This document shows, one piece after another, positions 10,984 through 20,610 of a DNA stretch of 64,000 nt. The stretch lies in assembly GCF_963855985.1 (NCBI RefSeq), contig NC_087112.1, positions 560,501 through 624,500 of the forward strand. Direction: 5' to 3'. The position numbers were made by a program, and so were the translations under genes. The notes under the pieces were generated by a model that did no database searches, was not told where the DNA came from, and saw only the letters and a program-made list of their open reading frames with translations. Source of the stretch: Ostrinia nubilalis (taxonomy: Eukaryota > Arthropoda > Insecta > Lepidoptera > Crambidae). The first letter of the stretch is position 1, and each line of letters begins with the position of its first letter.

Positions 10984-11234
10984 AGTTATTTGATACTTTT
11001 CTGCAGAGGAATTAAGGCTTTAAGAGATAATTAAGTTCGTTTGCATCGGTTTTTCAGCAAGACGAGTTTTGTGTGAAAGACGCGTATTTCTAATTGAGTT
11101 TATAAGTTAGTCCACAAAGTAAGAGCCTAATCATAAATGTGTAGGTACATATTTCATTCTGAAATTAATACTGTTTATGTGGTTTTGTTAAGGTGTTAGA
11201 AAAGTCATTTATCAACATTATTATTTATCTAATC

Positions 11235-11459
11235 ACTAGCTTTCCGCCCGCGGCTTCGCCCGCGTGGAATTTTGTCTGTCACAGAAAAACATTATCGCGC
11301 GCGTCCCTGTTTCAAAAACCGGGATAAAAACTATCCTATGTCCAATCTCGAGACTCAAACTATCTCCCTGCCAATTTCATTAAAATCGCGTCAGTGATTT
11401 AGGCGTGAAAGCGAGACAGACAGACAGACAGAGTTACTTTCGCATTTATAATATTAGTA
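11235..11459 (+). repeat. interspersed repeat B (ACTAGCTTTC...ATAATATTAGTA)
   Basis: Starts ACTAGCTTTCCGCCCGCGG and ends in a CAGA run followed by TTTCGCATTTATAATATTAG. At least five copies occur in the window (12025, 24426, 33607 inverted, 34757). The structure fits a LINE 3' end or a non-autonomous derivative; the family is not certain. Confidence 0.6.
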
Positions 11460-12024
11460 CCTATAGATAGTATAGACTAGTATAGAAGTAGAGATTTCTA
11501 TTATAATAATTTAGGGGGTGACCATTAAAATAATGATTTACCATATATACTTATTTGACTTAGAGGAAACGACTCTGTAAAATTATGCTACCTGTCTAAT
11601 GTTTAATTTTTAACTAACTTCAAAAAGGAGGAGGTTCTCAATTCGACTGTAAAGCAACTTTTGCCAAATCATATTATAATCAATACCATTGCTGTATTTA
11701 CAAACGTCTATCGCAATAAAACATTCGACATCATCTATCTTCCGAAAATCGTTCCCGATTCAATCGCCAATCTCTCAACGGCATGTGCTTGTGAAATCTC
11801 AACAGTCTTTGAGGATAGGATCCGATTTGCGAGTCTTTGCCAATGTTTACTTCTCATTTTTAAGCCACGCTGAATGGGACAAAGCAGTGAAAGAAAATAA
11901 CATAGAATATGTCTCACAACATACAGATGTCAAACATTAAGTCGAAAAAGAAAAAAAACTAATGTTTTCCTATCTAGTTATCTATTGGCACAAGGTTTGG
12001 ACCTACGATGCTATAAATATTAAA

Positions 12025-12220
12025 AACTAGCTGACCCGGCGAACTTTGTTCCGCCTTAATGGCAATAAATAAGCAGACTTTTTTTTTATTTCGAACGGGA
12101 TAAAAAGTATCCTATGTCCTTCTCCTGGCTCTAAACTACCTCCCTGACAATTTTCAGCTAAATCGGTTCAGCCGTTCTTGAGTTATAAGTGAAGTAACTA
12201 ACACGACTTTCTTTTATATA
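12025..12220 (+). repeat. interspersed repeat B, divergent copy
   Basis: Begins AACTAGCTGACCCGGCGAAC and contains AAATCGGTTCAGCCGTTC. It ends directly at the TA target of the 1.1-kb inverted-repeat element that follows, so the later element inserted next to or into it. Confidence 0.6.
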
Positions 12221-12222
12221 TA

Positions 12223-13328
12223 CAGTGTGAGTCACGTTAAAGTGTACCTACATAGGAAAATAGATGAAACTAGACCTATTTTTATCGACAAAAAAGAGGT
12301 CAAAAAATTTTTGAGATTTTTTTTTAATTTTTTATAGAATTTTTTTTCTTCCAATTACTTATTGTAAAGAAAACGTAATCACTTTTAAACTAAGCGGTAT
12401 ATCCTAATAAAATAAAAACAGTAATAATGCTAAATAACAGGCGATACTAAAAAAATACATAAAATACACAAAAAAGGCCAACAAATAATAAAAAATGATA
12501 CTTTTTGAAAAAAATCTGCTTTTAAATTCGTGTTTTTTTGGTTATTTTATAAATTTCTCCAATTAATGCCCCTATAACAGGTGGTTTTTATTACTTTGTA
12601 TTATTCTCCATCGTATTATCTTTGTAAAACCAAAAATTGCATGTCTCTATCCCTATCACAACATTTGCTATGATCGTTTGAACAAAGGCCTACCACAACA
12701 TTATTCTCCGCTACAGGTAGAGACAATTTTAATTTTAACTAAAATGCTTATTTTACTTCGAAATCTTTTGTTTTTATTTAAAATCTAACTTGTATTTATC
12801 AAAATTACAAATCTAGAGCCATTTTCAGTTTCGTTGTTAACGAAGCGTTGAATGGCGCGCCCGGAGAGGCTTAGTTCAAACGATCATTGCAAACGTTGTG
12901 ATAGGGATAGAGACATGCGATTTTTGGTTTTACGAAGATAATACGATAGAGAATAATACAAAGTAATAAAAACTACCGGTTATAGGGGCATTTTTTGGAG
13001 AAATTTTTCAAATAACCAAAAAAGCACGAATTTAAAAGCAGATTTTTTTCAAAAAGTATCATTTTTTATTATTTGTTGGCCTTTTTTGTGTATTTTATGT
13101 ATTTTTTTAGTATCGCCTGGTATTTAGCATTATTACTGTTTTTATTTTATCAGGATATACCGCTTAGTTTAAAAGTTATTACGTTTTCTTTACAACAAGT
13201 AATAGAAAGAAAAAAAATTCTATAAAAAATAAAAAATAAATCTCAAAAAAATTTTGACCTCTTTCGTCGATAAAAACAGGTCTAGTTTCATCTATTTTCA
13301 TATGTACACTTTAACGTGACTCACACTG
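12223..13328. mobile_element. 1.1-kb element with about 455-bp terminal inverted repeats, TA target site
   Basis: The ends are inverted copies of CAGTGTGAGTCACGTTAAAG and each is flanked by TA (12221-12222 and 13329-13330), the hallmark of Tc1/mariner-type insertion. The arms run inward for roughly 450 bp with few mismatches, leaving about 170 bp of unique centre. No transposase frame is visible. The very long arms make it foldback-like. Termini and TA are seen; the superfamily is inferred. Confidence 0.8.
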
Positions 13329-13330
13329 TA

Positions 13331-14490
13331 TAGATAATACCTCAGACTCGTCTCGCGTGAATGGAGAATTCAACGTCAATTCACGCTTAATACAGTTCCA
13401 AACACCAAACATGTTTATAGTAGGTATAGGTATTTACTTGTATGCTTTCATCATTCACCAGACAGAAAACATTTCTTATAAAGCAACGGTTGTTAAAAAT
13501 AATATTTTATTAAAGTTTTCAGATAAAATATAAATGAGTTCTGTGGCAGATACAATCTGTCACAATTTTATGCCTTATTGCTTTCTTGAAGTCCTAAGAA
13601 GTCGTAGAAAATGTAACTTGTCGGATTTTAAAAAAGGTGTTTCTGAGAGCCTATTGTAGAGATAAAGACAAAAGTCGGACTCAATCTAAATCTATAGACA
13701 TTTGTAGAAAAAAGCGCACCTATGACGCGTGTTCGTGAAAAGTGCGTCGTTTGCGCGTTTTAAAAACGCCGTGTGATAGGGCTCTGTGTACTGTAATTGA
13801 TTGTTAGTCTGTGGTTTAAGTTTGACAGATGACACTGACATTTCTTTCGCGCTACTTTTGCCGGCTGGCGGCCTCGTGGAAGATCACGTATCGAAGTGGG
13901 TTGTCGTATGAACAACCGCTTTGGACGGCGTCTTGAAACCTGCTTACGGGCATACTTAACTCCACGGAATCCATGAAAAATCAATAGAACTGAAACACCC
14001 ACGTTCTATTGAAAACTATGTCAATTTTCACTCGACATTGGCAGAAATAAACCTCCCAGAGAGGTTTGGTTGCCATAAAAAAAAATCACGTATCGAGACT
14101 TCAAGATAATTATCTAACTCTAAAATGCTCTATCTTTCAATGATTATCCTCCGCTAAGATTAAACCTTATTCTCCCCAAAATACAAAGCCCATCCCCTAT
14201 AGGTTCAAAGTCAAAAATGGACTCGTCCCGCAGTTCCACAGCCTGAGATTATGTAACAATGGCCGACCGGAAGTTCGCGTTGCATTGTTAATGGGCGACG
14301 GAACTCAGATCCTGTACTGTTTTACAAGTTTGCTCAGTTATAATTCAGGCAATATGCAGTGAGGGGGCGCTGTCGATGATTTAGCTATCGATGAATTAAA
14401 ATCCTTTACGAATTTATAACGTGATTTTTAGACATGGGAATTGAGAGTGGGTAATGGTGAGCAAATGTTGGTCAAATTAAAATTATTATC
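13331..14490. other. stretch without supported gene
   Basis: A minus-strand frame at 13760-14002 has no recognisable domain or splice context. No repeat arms were recognised. Confidence 0.35.
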
Positions 14491-14663
14491 GTTCTTTCGT
14501 TTCAGCCAAGTAACTTCCACTGCCGGACAAAAGCCTCCCCCAATGATTCATAACGACCGGTCCTACGCTGTCCGCATCTAGCTTCTTCCCGCGACCATCA
14601 CCAGATCGTCGGTCCACCTAGTGCTGAACCTGCTCACACTACGTCTTCCGGCCCGTGATCGTG
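14491..14663 (-). mobile_element. RTE LINE 3' fragment, (CGAA)n-tailed
   Basis: Minus-strand copy starting with the inverted tail GTTCTTTCGTTTCAGCC and running through CCAGATCGTCGGTCCACCTA to about 14663. It is 5' truncated, and point decay breaks the frame. Confidence 0.7.
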
Positions 14664-16170
14664 GTAATTATGATACAATAAAAATATAGGTCGTATCAAA
14701 TATTACACAGCGTTCAAACGAAAATAACATGCATTGAAGTTACCTACATTATTTTCTCAAGCAACAATAGAGCAATGGCGCAAAGTGATGACATAACAGG
14801 AATTACGTCAATGTTTTCTTGCATGCTACAGTGTTGAGTTTCAATGGGCCCCAGTGCTTTGAAATTCCATCCTTAAATTAATTATAATCGATATCGATAA
14901 ACAACATTTCCCACATCCCTACCCCAACCAAAGTCGGGAGAGCGGCTAGTTCGCAGATGATTAAATTGTACCGTCGGATTTATTCGAAAAGTTTCAAACT
15001 TTGAACAGGGTTTTTATTATTCAGTGCCACTGAGGAGCTTTTTGTGCGCTAATTATGGACTCAAGTAGCTATTAGCCATTGTAGTACTAAAATGAAAAAT
15101 AAAATTCCAAATCATTTCTTAGTGCACTCTTCTAGGACCCCGTTGGGATTTTGTAGCACGTAATTAGAGATTTTTTGCTACTACCTTTGTATTTTACTTT
15201 TTTTTCCATTAAACACCTAAGCGGCTAATTACAGTTCAGTGGAAATAAGGTATTAATAATAATTATTATAACGAATTTATTATAGTAGACGAAAATATGC
15301 AAAAAATATATCGACGAAATATAAATATTTTAAGGCTTTAGAAAAGAAGGTAAGTAGTGACTGAGTGTTTTGCGCTGCTGCTTCTAAGCGCTATAATGTA
15401 TAATTAAAAAGTGTTTTTTTTTAAATAGCCTATATTTTTCTGATGTATAAATAATAAATTACCGTATAGTAGGTACATCTAAGTCTAAGATAATAAAAAA
15501 TATCGATCCATCTACACAAACTTTCATGATAGTAATTTATTTTCGTCAGCTGGAAACCAATCAGCGGAAAAATCTGATAACTCGCTTTTGTAATGGAAGC
15601 ATTTGGGAGCTTTCAGAAAGCTTTCAAAGCACACAAACAGGGTTTGAGCTTCGAAAATAGTGCGCTGGTTCCACCGGCCGCCGCCAGATGTCGTGCGGCG
15701 GAAATTGAGGGCTTGAGGTGCCGCGTGACGAGATTGTTGTTTTAGGGCTGCCACTAATGCAATGCTTACTAAATATTGGTTTTGAATTAAGGATCTTTTT
15801 AACGTCTGACATTTTTATGCCAAAAATGGTGGCCAGTGTTTAACATTTCTTTGCAGACATTAAAAAAATCATACATATCTTTTTCCTTTGCTAGTCATTT
15901 GATTGTGTACTATACCTACTTCCAGATAAATATATTTACTTACTCATATTATGTGTACCTGCTTGATAGACAGATAGACAAAAGACCCTCAGATGTTGGT
16001 AATATAGTTGAGAAAATTAGGTATGCTTATTATGAAAAAAAAAATTTTTTTTCAGCAGAACACTATCACTGGTCTCAATTAGGAAGTCACGTCTGAATTT
16101 CAGTCTTATTCAGCCTCATTTTAAAAGTCATTCGTGTGCTTGGCAGTGCTTTAAGACGATCATATCCGCG
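14664..16170. other. AT-rich stretch, nothing recognised
   Basis: Several short ORFs cross the region in overlapping frames without domain, codon bias or splice support. No inverted-repeat element was identified. Confidence 0.35.
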
Positions 16171-16253
16171 TTCGTTCGTTTCAGCCAATATGACATCCAC
16201 TGCTGGACAAAGACTTGCCCCAAGGACTTACACAACGGGTCTTTCACATCCTC
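16171..16253 (-). mobile_element. RTE LINE 3' fragment, (CGAA)n-tailed
   Basis: About 83 bp of the extreme 3' end, beginning GTTCGTTCGTTTCAGCC and CACTGCTGGACAAAG. The SINE that follows starts four bases later. Confidence 0.6.
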
Positions 16254-16256
16254 TTT

Positions 16257-16620
16257 AACCGCCTCTGTGGTCTAGTAACCGCCTCTGTGGTCTAGTGGTA
16301 TGATCACCTGCTTCAGACGCAGAGGTCCCGGGTTCGATTCCCCAGCGGGGGCAGATTTTTCTGTTCGGTTTGGTTGGTGGTAGGACTTGTTCTAAGTCCG
16401 CCTGGCTAGCTACTACCATCTTACCTAACTCTGTCGCCATAACAACAATTTTAATAGCATTGTTGTATTCCGGCAGTTAGAGGTAAGATAGCCAGTTCCT
16501 CCGTGGTTGAGGATTCCGGGTGAAGCTCGCTTCCACCTTCGGCCTGATCGTCACTTACCATCAGGTGAGATACAGACCAAGTAAGAGCTTCCTCGTTGTG
16601 GATAAAAAAAATCCTATGAG
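16257..16620 (+). mobile_element. tRNA-derived SINE, full-length copy with duplicated head
   Basis: The head has pol III promoter boxes: an A box in TGGTCTAGTGGTATG and a B box in GGGTTCGATTCC. The tRNA-unrelated body contains the hairpin around AACAACAATTTTAATAG, and the 3' end is A-rich after CTCGTTGTGGAT. The first 20 nt (AACCGCCTCTGTGGTCTAGT) are present twice in tandem at 16257-16296. Copies lie at 32122 (+), 44470 (-) and 58478 (-). The anticodon-like loop reads TTCAGAC, but the cloverleaf is imperfect, so this is a SINE, not a tRNA gene. Confidence 0.85.
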
Positions 16621-17203
16621 CAAGGTTAGTGGCGATCCTTAGGGAAGGTTTTCTCATTAAAACTCATTAAAAACTCATTAAAACTCATTTATTTCTGTAA
16701 ATAGGCTTAAAAAAAGCACTTTTATAAGTCCCAGTATTAACCCTACCACTTCTTCAGGACAATAAATGGGCCAGTGCTGAGAAGAAGCAGCGCAAGAAAC
16801 TCAGACACTCAGTTCTGATATAATCTTTGTGGCAGCCCTGCGCATGAGTGGCGAGCCGTGCGCCGCACAATAAAGTTGCGACTTGTTGCGGGCCTGCAGT
16901 CGCCGCTCTTTGGAGGCTTTGTTGGCTTTCTCATTTGAGATTTTAACCAATTCTACGAATCCATTCTTGTTTGCTAGTTGGATGTTTAGCTTTTGCTTTT
17001 GTGTGATACAAAAGTTATAAAAACATGGTGATTCGAAGAGCAATGACCAAGTAACTGTGTTCTTTTATTTATGTTCCTTAATAAGTAGGTTATCACTCAA
17101 ATTTGTCTTTTATAGCCAATCCGTTCGATGTAGTCAAGTAAAAAAAAATTAAAAAAAATACACAAAGCAAATGAGACATTATAAAGTGCGATTTTTCATA
17201 ATC
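16621..17203. other. stretch without supported gene
   Basis: Contains AACTCATTAAAACTCATT-type short direct repeats (16660-16690) and a less AT-rich patch at 16770-17040 with a minus-strand frame of 80 codons that I do not recognise. Confidence 0.35.
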
Positions 17204-17215
17204 ATCCGTCTTATT

Positions 17216-17671
17216 GACCTCCTTCTCGAAATTGGACCTACCTAGCTGGATCGTTTGTCCGAGGTAGACATACTTGTCGACAATCTCGAGAATTGAGCTC
17301 CCAACTGAAACTGGGTAGGGCGTAACATGGACATTCGACATAAGCTTCGTTTTGTCCATGTTCATCCTCAGGCCTACCTGTTGGGAAACTCGATTAAGGT
17401 CTTCGAGCATTGTGCCAAGATCTTCCAACGATTCTGCCATGACTACAATATCGTCGGCAAACCGAAGGTGAGTGATGTAGTCGCCATTAATGTTTATGCC
17501 GAATCCTTTCCATTCCAGGAGTTTGAAAGCGTCTTCCAATGCAGCGGTGAACAGTTTCGGAGATATAACATCTCCCTGCCTAACGCCTCGCTGCAGTGGA
17601 ATCGCCCCCGTGCTCTGCTCCTGTACTCGGACCGACATGGTGGCGTTTTTGTACAAGCACTTCAGCACCTC
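17216..17671 (-). pseudogene. RTE reverse transcriptase, central block (inverted)
   Basis: On the minus strand this block encodes the RT palm, with [14 protein letters not shown] and the catalytic box [12 protein letters not shown]. It continues through a helix-rich stretch with [13 protein letters not shown] and YLGQTIQLGRSNFEKEV, then runs straight into the target duplication at 17204-17215. Both ends are abrupt: inward it joins the earlier RT block at 17671/17672. The frame is intact across the block but has no start of its own. Confidence 0.85.
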
Positions 17672-17990
17672 AAGAAAGGTGATAAGACCTTGCTGAAGAA
17701 TTACAGACCCATCTCGCTTCTGAGTCATGTCTACAAACTGTTTTCGAGAGTCATCACGAACCGTCTCGCGCGTAGGTTCGATGACTTCCAGCCTCCCGAA
17801 CAAGCCGAATTCCGAAAAGGTTATAGTACCATAGACCACATCCATACGCTGCGGCAGGTTATACAGAAGACTGAGGAGTATAACTTGCCACTATGCTTGG
17901 CGTTCGTGGACTATGAGAAGGCCTTCGATTCGATTGAGACTTGGGCAGTGTTACAATCTCTCCAGCGGTGCCGTATTGACTATCGGTATT
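17672..17990 (+). pseudogene. RTE reverse transcriptase, fingers block (forward)
   Basis: Encodes the part of the RT that normally precedes the central block: [20 protein letters not shown], then [17 protein letters not shown] and the first catalytic aspartate motif [13 protein letters not shown], ending RCRIDYRY. The next residues of a normal RTE protein are those found inverted at 17671 and leftwards. The frame is open. Confidence 0.85.
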
Positions 17991-18505
17991 CAGCATCGTC
18001 GAATCCAACTCGGCTGGGCAGCGTTCGGGAAACTACGCAACATCTTTTCGTCCAAAATACCTCAATGCCTGAAGACTAGAGTGTATGTTACCAGTGATAA
18101 CTTATGGCTCGGAAACGTGGCCTCTCACTAATAGGCCTTATACAGAAGCTCAAAGTTGCACAGCGTGCTATGGAGAGGGCTATGCTTGGTGTTTCTTTGC
18201 GAGATCGAATCAGAAATGAGGAGATCCGTAAACGAACCAAAGTCGCTGACATAGCCCGACGGATTAGCAAGCTGAAGTGGCAATGGGCAGGGCACATAGT
18301 ACGCAGAACTGACGGCCGATGGGGCAGAAAGGTTCTGGAATGGAGGCCGCGTACCGGAAAACGCAGCGTGGGACGTCCACCTACAAGGTGGACCGACGAC
18401 ATCGTAAAGGTAGCAGGGAAGCGCTGGACGCAGACCGCTGCCAATCGATCAACATGGAAAGCATTGGGGGAGGCCTATGTTCAGCAGTGGACGTCCTATG
18501 GCTGA
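17991..18505 (+). pseudogene. RTE reverse transcriptase C-terminal block with frameshifts
   Basis: After a few junction bases the sequence resumes at [19 protein letters not shown] and runs to the end of the RTE ORF, AYVQQWTSYG. The reading frame shifts at least twice between about 18085 and 18125. The last 130 codons are open and contain VGRPPTRWTDDIVKVAGKRW, the segment that recurs in most of the short RTE fragments of this window. The stop is followed by the (TGA)n tail at 18506-18521. Confidence 0.85.
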
Positions 18506-18533
18506 AATGATGATGATGATGATCCGTCTTATT

Positions 18534-18918
18534 TAACATCAAGATGAAGTTTTTTTAGCATCTTCATTTAATTAACCATCATCGCCACAAAATTGATGTT
18601 TACGCATTTTTAACATTTGAAAAAATCTTAATTTAGTAGGACAGAGGTCTGGTTCTCAATGATAACAAATTATGATATAAATGCCCATCTAAACGACCGG
18701 CCCAATCAATATTAAAGTCAATGGCTCAACAAAATTCCTCAACACGTAGTGACGTCAGTTTTGTAAATCAAATCAAGCGTACATGCCCCATAACCTAATC
18801 TCCCCGAATCACAGCTCAACAAGTAAACACGGGGAATTAGTTCAACTGGTTCAACGCTCAAACTGCGCAATCAGCCCGTGATTACACGTCACACCGCAAA
18901 CCGCATTATTTGATTATG
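18534..18918. other. short stretch before the DIRS element
   Basis: No gene or repeat arm is recognised. The last 50 bases (CGCAAACCGC and neighbours) resemble sequence near 26510-26560, so part may be an old repeat. Confidence 0.3.
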
Positions 18919-19092
18919 ATTATATTTCTTCGCTTCATCCTTCAGATATGATATAATTACAACGTAGTCCCCCTGTTTACCAGGCAACATTCACACAGAT
19001 TTTAGAGATTCAAATAAAAAAGTATTTAACTGACTACCCGCTTACTTCCGGTTTACTCAGTCTGCCGTCGCCATGTCGGCGCGCTGTTCATT
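18919..19092 (+). repeat. DIRS left inverted terminal repeat
   Basis: Positions 18959-19092 are the reverse complement of 23873-24006, apart from minor edge differences. The outer part, 18919-18966, is the reverse complement of 23684-23731 in the internal complementary region. Confidence 0.9.
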
Positions 19093-19142
19093 CCTGTGTT
19101 GTACTCGGTAACGTTCGCACGTACACCTCAAGCCCGCTCATC

Positions 19143-20605
19143 ATGCCCAAAAGAAGTGCGCGGGAACGTATTGAACATTACGCAAGGAAAATAAGAAAAT
19201 TAGAGGAACGTGAATATCGTCAAAACATATCAATTCCTCCTTTGAATTTATCATCGGAATCGAATGATGAAGGTAAGCAAAGTTATTACTTTTTAAATTG
19301 GTCGTTATCTTTAATTAGTGAATAGTGTTTATTGAATAACTTTTTTCGCTTTGGAATGCTCTGGGATTGACTGCGGGTCAATAACTTTGACATTTACCAA
19401 AACGCAAAGTAGATAAATAACGACCTTATTTCTGCATCGGGCTAGACTGCGAGTCTCGAACGATGACAACCAAGCAGAAAATATGTTGCATTTAAAATAA
19501 ATGTATCGTTCATCTGCAAATTCAAAACCGAAAAACCAATGTATAGTTTTTCGAGTTATTTTTATCGCCTACCTACATAAGGCCTTTTTATTTATTTTTT
19601 GGACATATATTTAAAATTGCTAATTTAATTTTAGATTTTGAACCTCCCGTACGAACCATCGACGACGAGAATGATATTATTCCGGAACCGGAACAAATAA
19701 CTATGGCATCGGAAATATTAGTACCAGCCACTGTGCAGGAACCTATCGACAACGTCGACTCGAATAATGACCAACCGGGTCCCAGCACGCAAGCCGAGCC
19801 CTCGGTCGAGAACGAGCTGGACCCTGAACTTTTATCGGCTCTTGGTGAATTCACGTCAGATACACCCGAGTATGGAGAAAATATCCATGATAATTTATCA
19901 AAATTATGGCTTACTTTACTGAAAAAAGGAATGCCAAAAGATAGCAAAGACAAAGTATTAAAGGACTATTTAGTTCCGGATAATTGTAGACTTCTACAGG
20001 CGCCAAAATTGAACGCGGAGATTTCCGCTGCCGTCCCAGATATGGTTCGCAACCGCGATAAAACACTTGCCACTTCTCAACAACAACTTGGTCTTGGGAT
20101 CACGGCCATCAACAGAGGCCTGGATATCCTCTTAAAAAGTGACAATAAGATCCTAGCGATGAAACATCTTAGTAACGGCTGCCGACTTTTGTGCGATTCT
20201 CACAACTTAATGTCAAAGAACCGGGTAAAGCTTATCACACCCAGTTTAGACAAATCTATCCTGCATATGATTAATGAATCTGAAAGAGATGAAACATTAT
20301 TTGGATCCTCATTATAGGACAAAATAAAAGCTGCAAAGGCAATAGAAAAACAGGGCCTTCAAATCAAAAAGTCGGCATCGAAACCTCAAAAGTCTGCGGC
20401 TTCGTCGTCAAGCAGTCGACCTGGGCCCTATCAGGGAAACTGGACCGCGCCTCCTCGATACCCGCCAGCGAGCAGGGGCGGACGGAGAGGCTACAAGAAG
20501 CAGACGACGTCAGCACCTCGGCGCCCATATGTAGCGTCGACGACGCAGCCGCAACGTGCAACTCCCCAGGAGAAAGCGCGTGTCCCGGCTCAGAGTCACC
20601 ACTAG
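19143..20605 (+). pseudogene. DIRS ORF1, Gag-like, with a probable intron and one nonsense codon
   Basis: An ATG at 19143 opens a basic, coiled-coil-like N-terminus, MPKRSARERIEHYARKIRKL. At 19273 a strong donor follows (GAAG|GTAAGC) and an acceptor TTTTAG ends at 19634. Removing 19273-19634 (362 nt) joins the frame in phase and gives 367 codons including the stop. The second exon has an acidic region, a central domain (about 19850-20310) typical of DIRS ORF1, and a Gly/Arg/Pro-rich basic tail (about 20400-20530) likely to bind nucleic acid. A TAG at 20315-20317 interrupts it; the same frame then continues to TAG at 20603-20605. Without splicing, the usable ATG is 19703. The protein probably packages element RNA. 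Intron use is inferred from splice sites and frame. Confidence 0.8.
19273..19634 (+). other. candidate intron in DIRS ORF1
   Basis: Begins GTAAGC, ends AATTTAATTTTAG, is AT-rich and contains in-frame stops. The flanking exons join in phase 1. Its presence in the genomic copy means that the RNA that was reverse transcribed was unspliced. Confidence 0.7.
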
Positions 20606-20610
20606 CGCAG

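Larger units (their letters stand above)
17204..18533 (+). mobile_element. rearranged RTE LINE insertion flanked by a 12-bp target-site duplication
   Basis: The insertion lies between two perfect copies of ATCCGTCTTATT (17204-17215 and 18522-18533) and ends in a (TGA)n tail. Inside, RTE reverse-transcriptase sequence is in three blocks: the middle of the ORF inverted (17216-17671), an earlier part forward (17672-17990), then the last part forward (17991-18505). The blocks are almost non-overlapping pieces of one ORF. The resemblance is to RTE endonuclease-reverse transcriptases of Lepidoptera. The copy is 5' truncated, lacks the endonuclease and cannot encode an enzyme. Confidence 0.88.

Noticed and set aside
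13760..14002. 80-codon minus-strand ORF
   Set aside because: No domain, no splice context and no composition different from its surroundings.
16270..16355. tRNA gene with CAG-like anticodon
   Set aside because: The same head recurs at several places attached to one SINE body and A-rich tail. It also lacks the long variable arm expected for tRNA-Leu.
17490..17696. plus-strand ORFs antisense to the inverted RT block
   Set aside because: They are shadows of the minus-strand RT frame, which carries the conserved motifs.
18088..18444. 118-codon minus-strand ORF
   Set aside because: It is antisense to the conserved C-terminal RTE frame.
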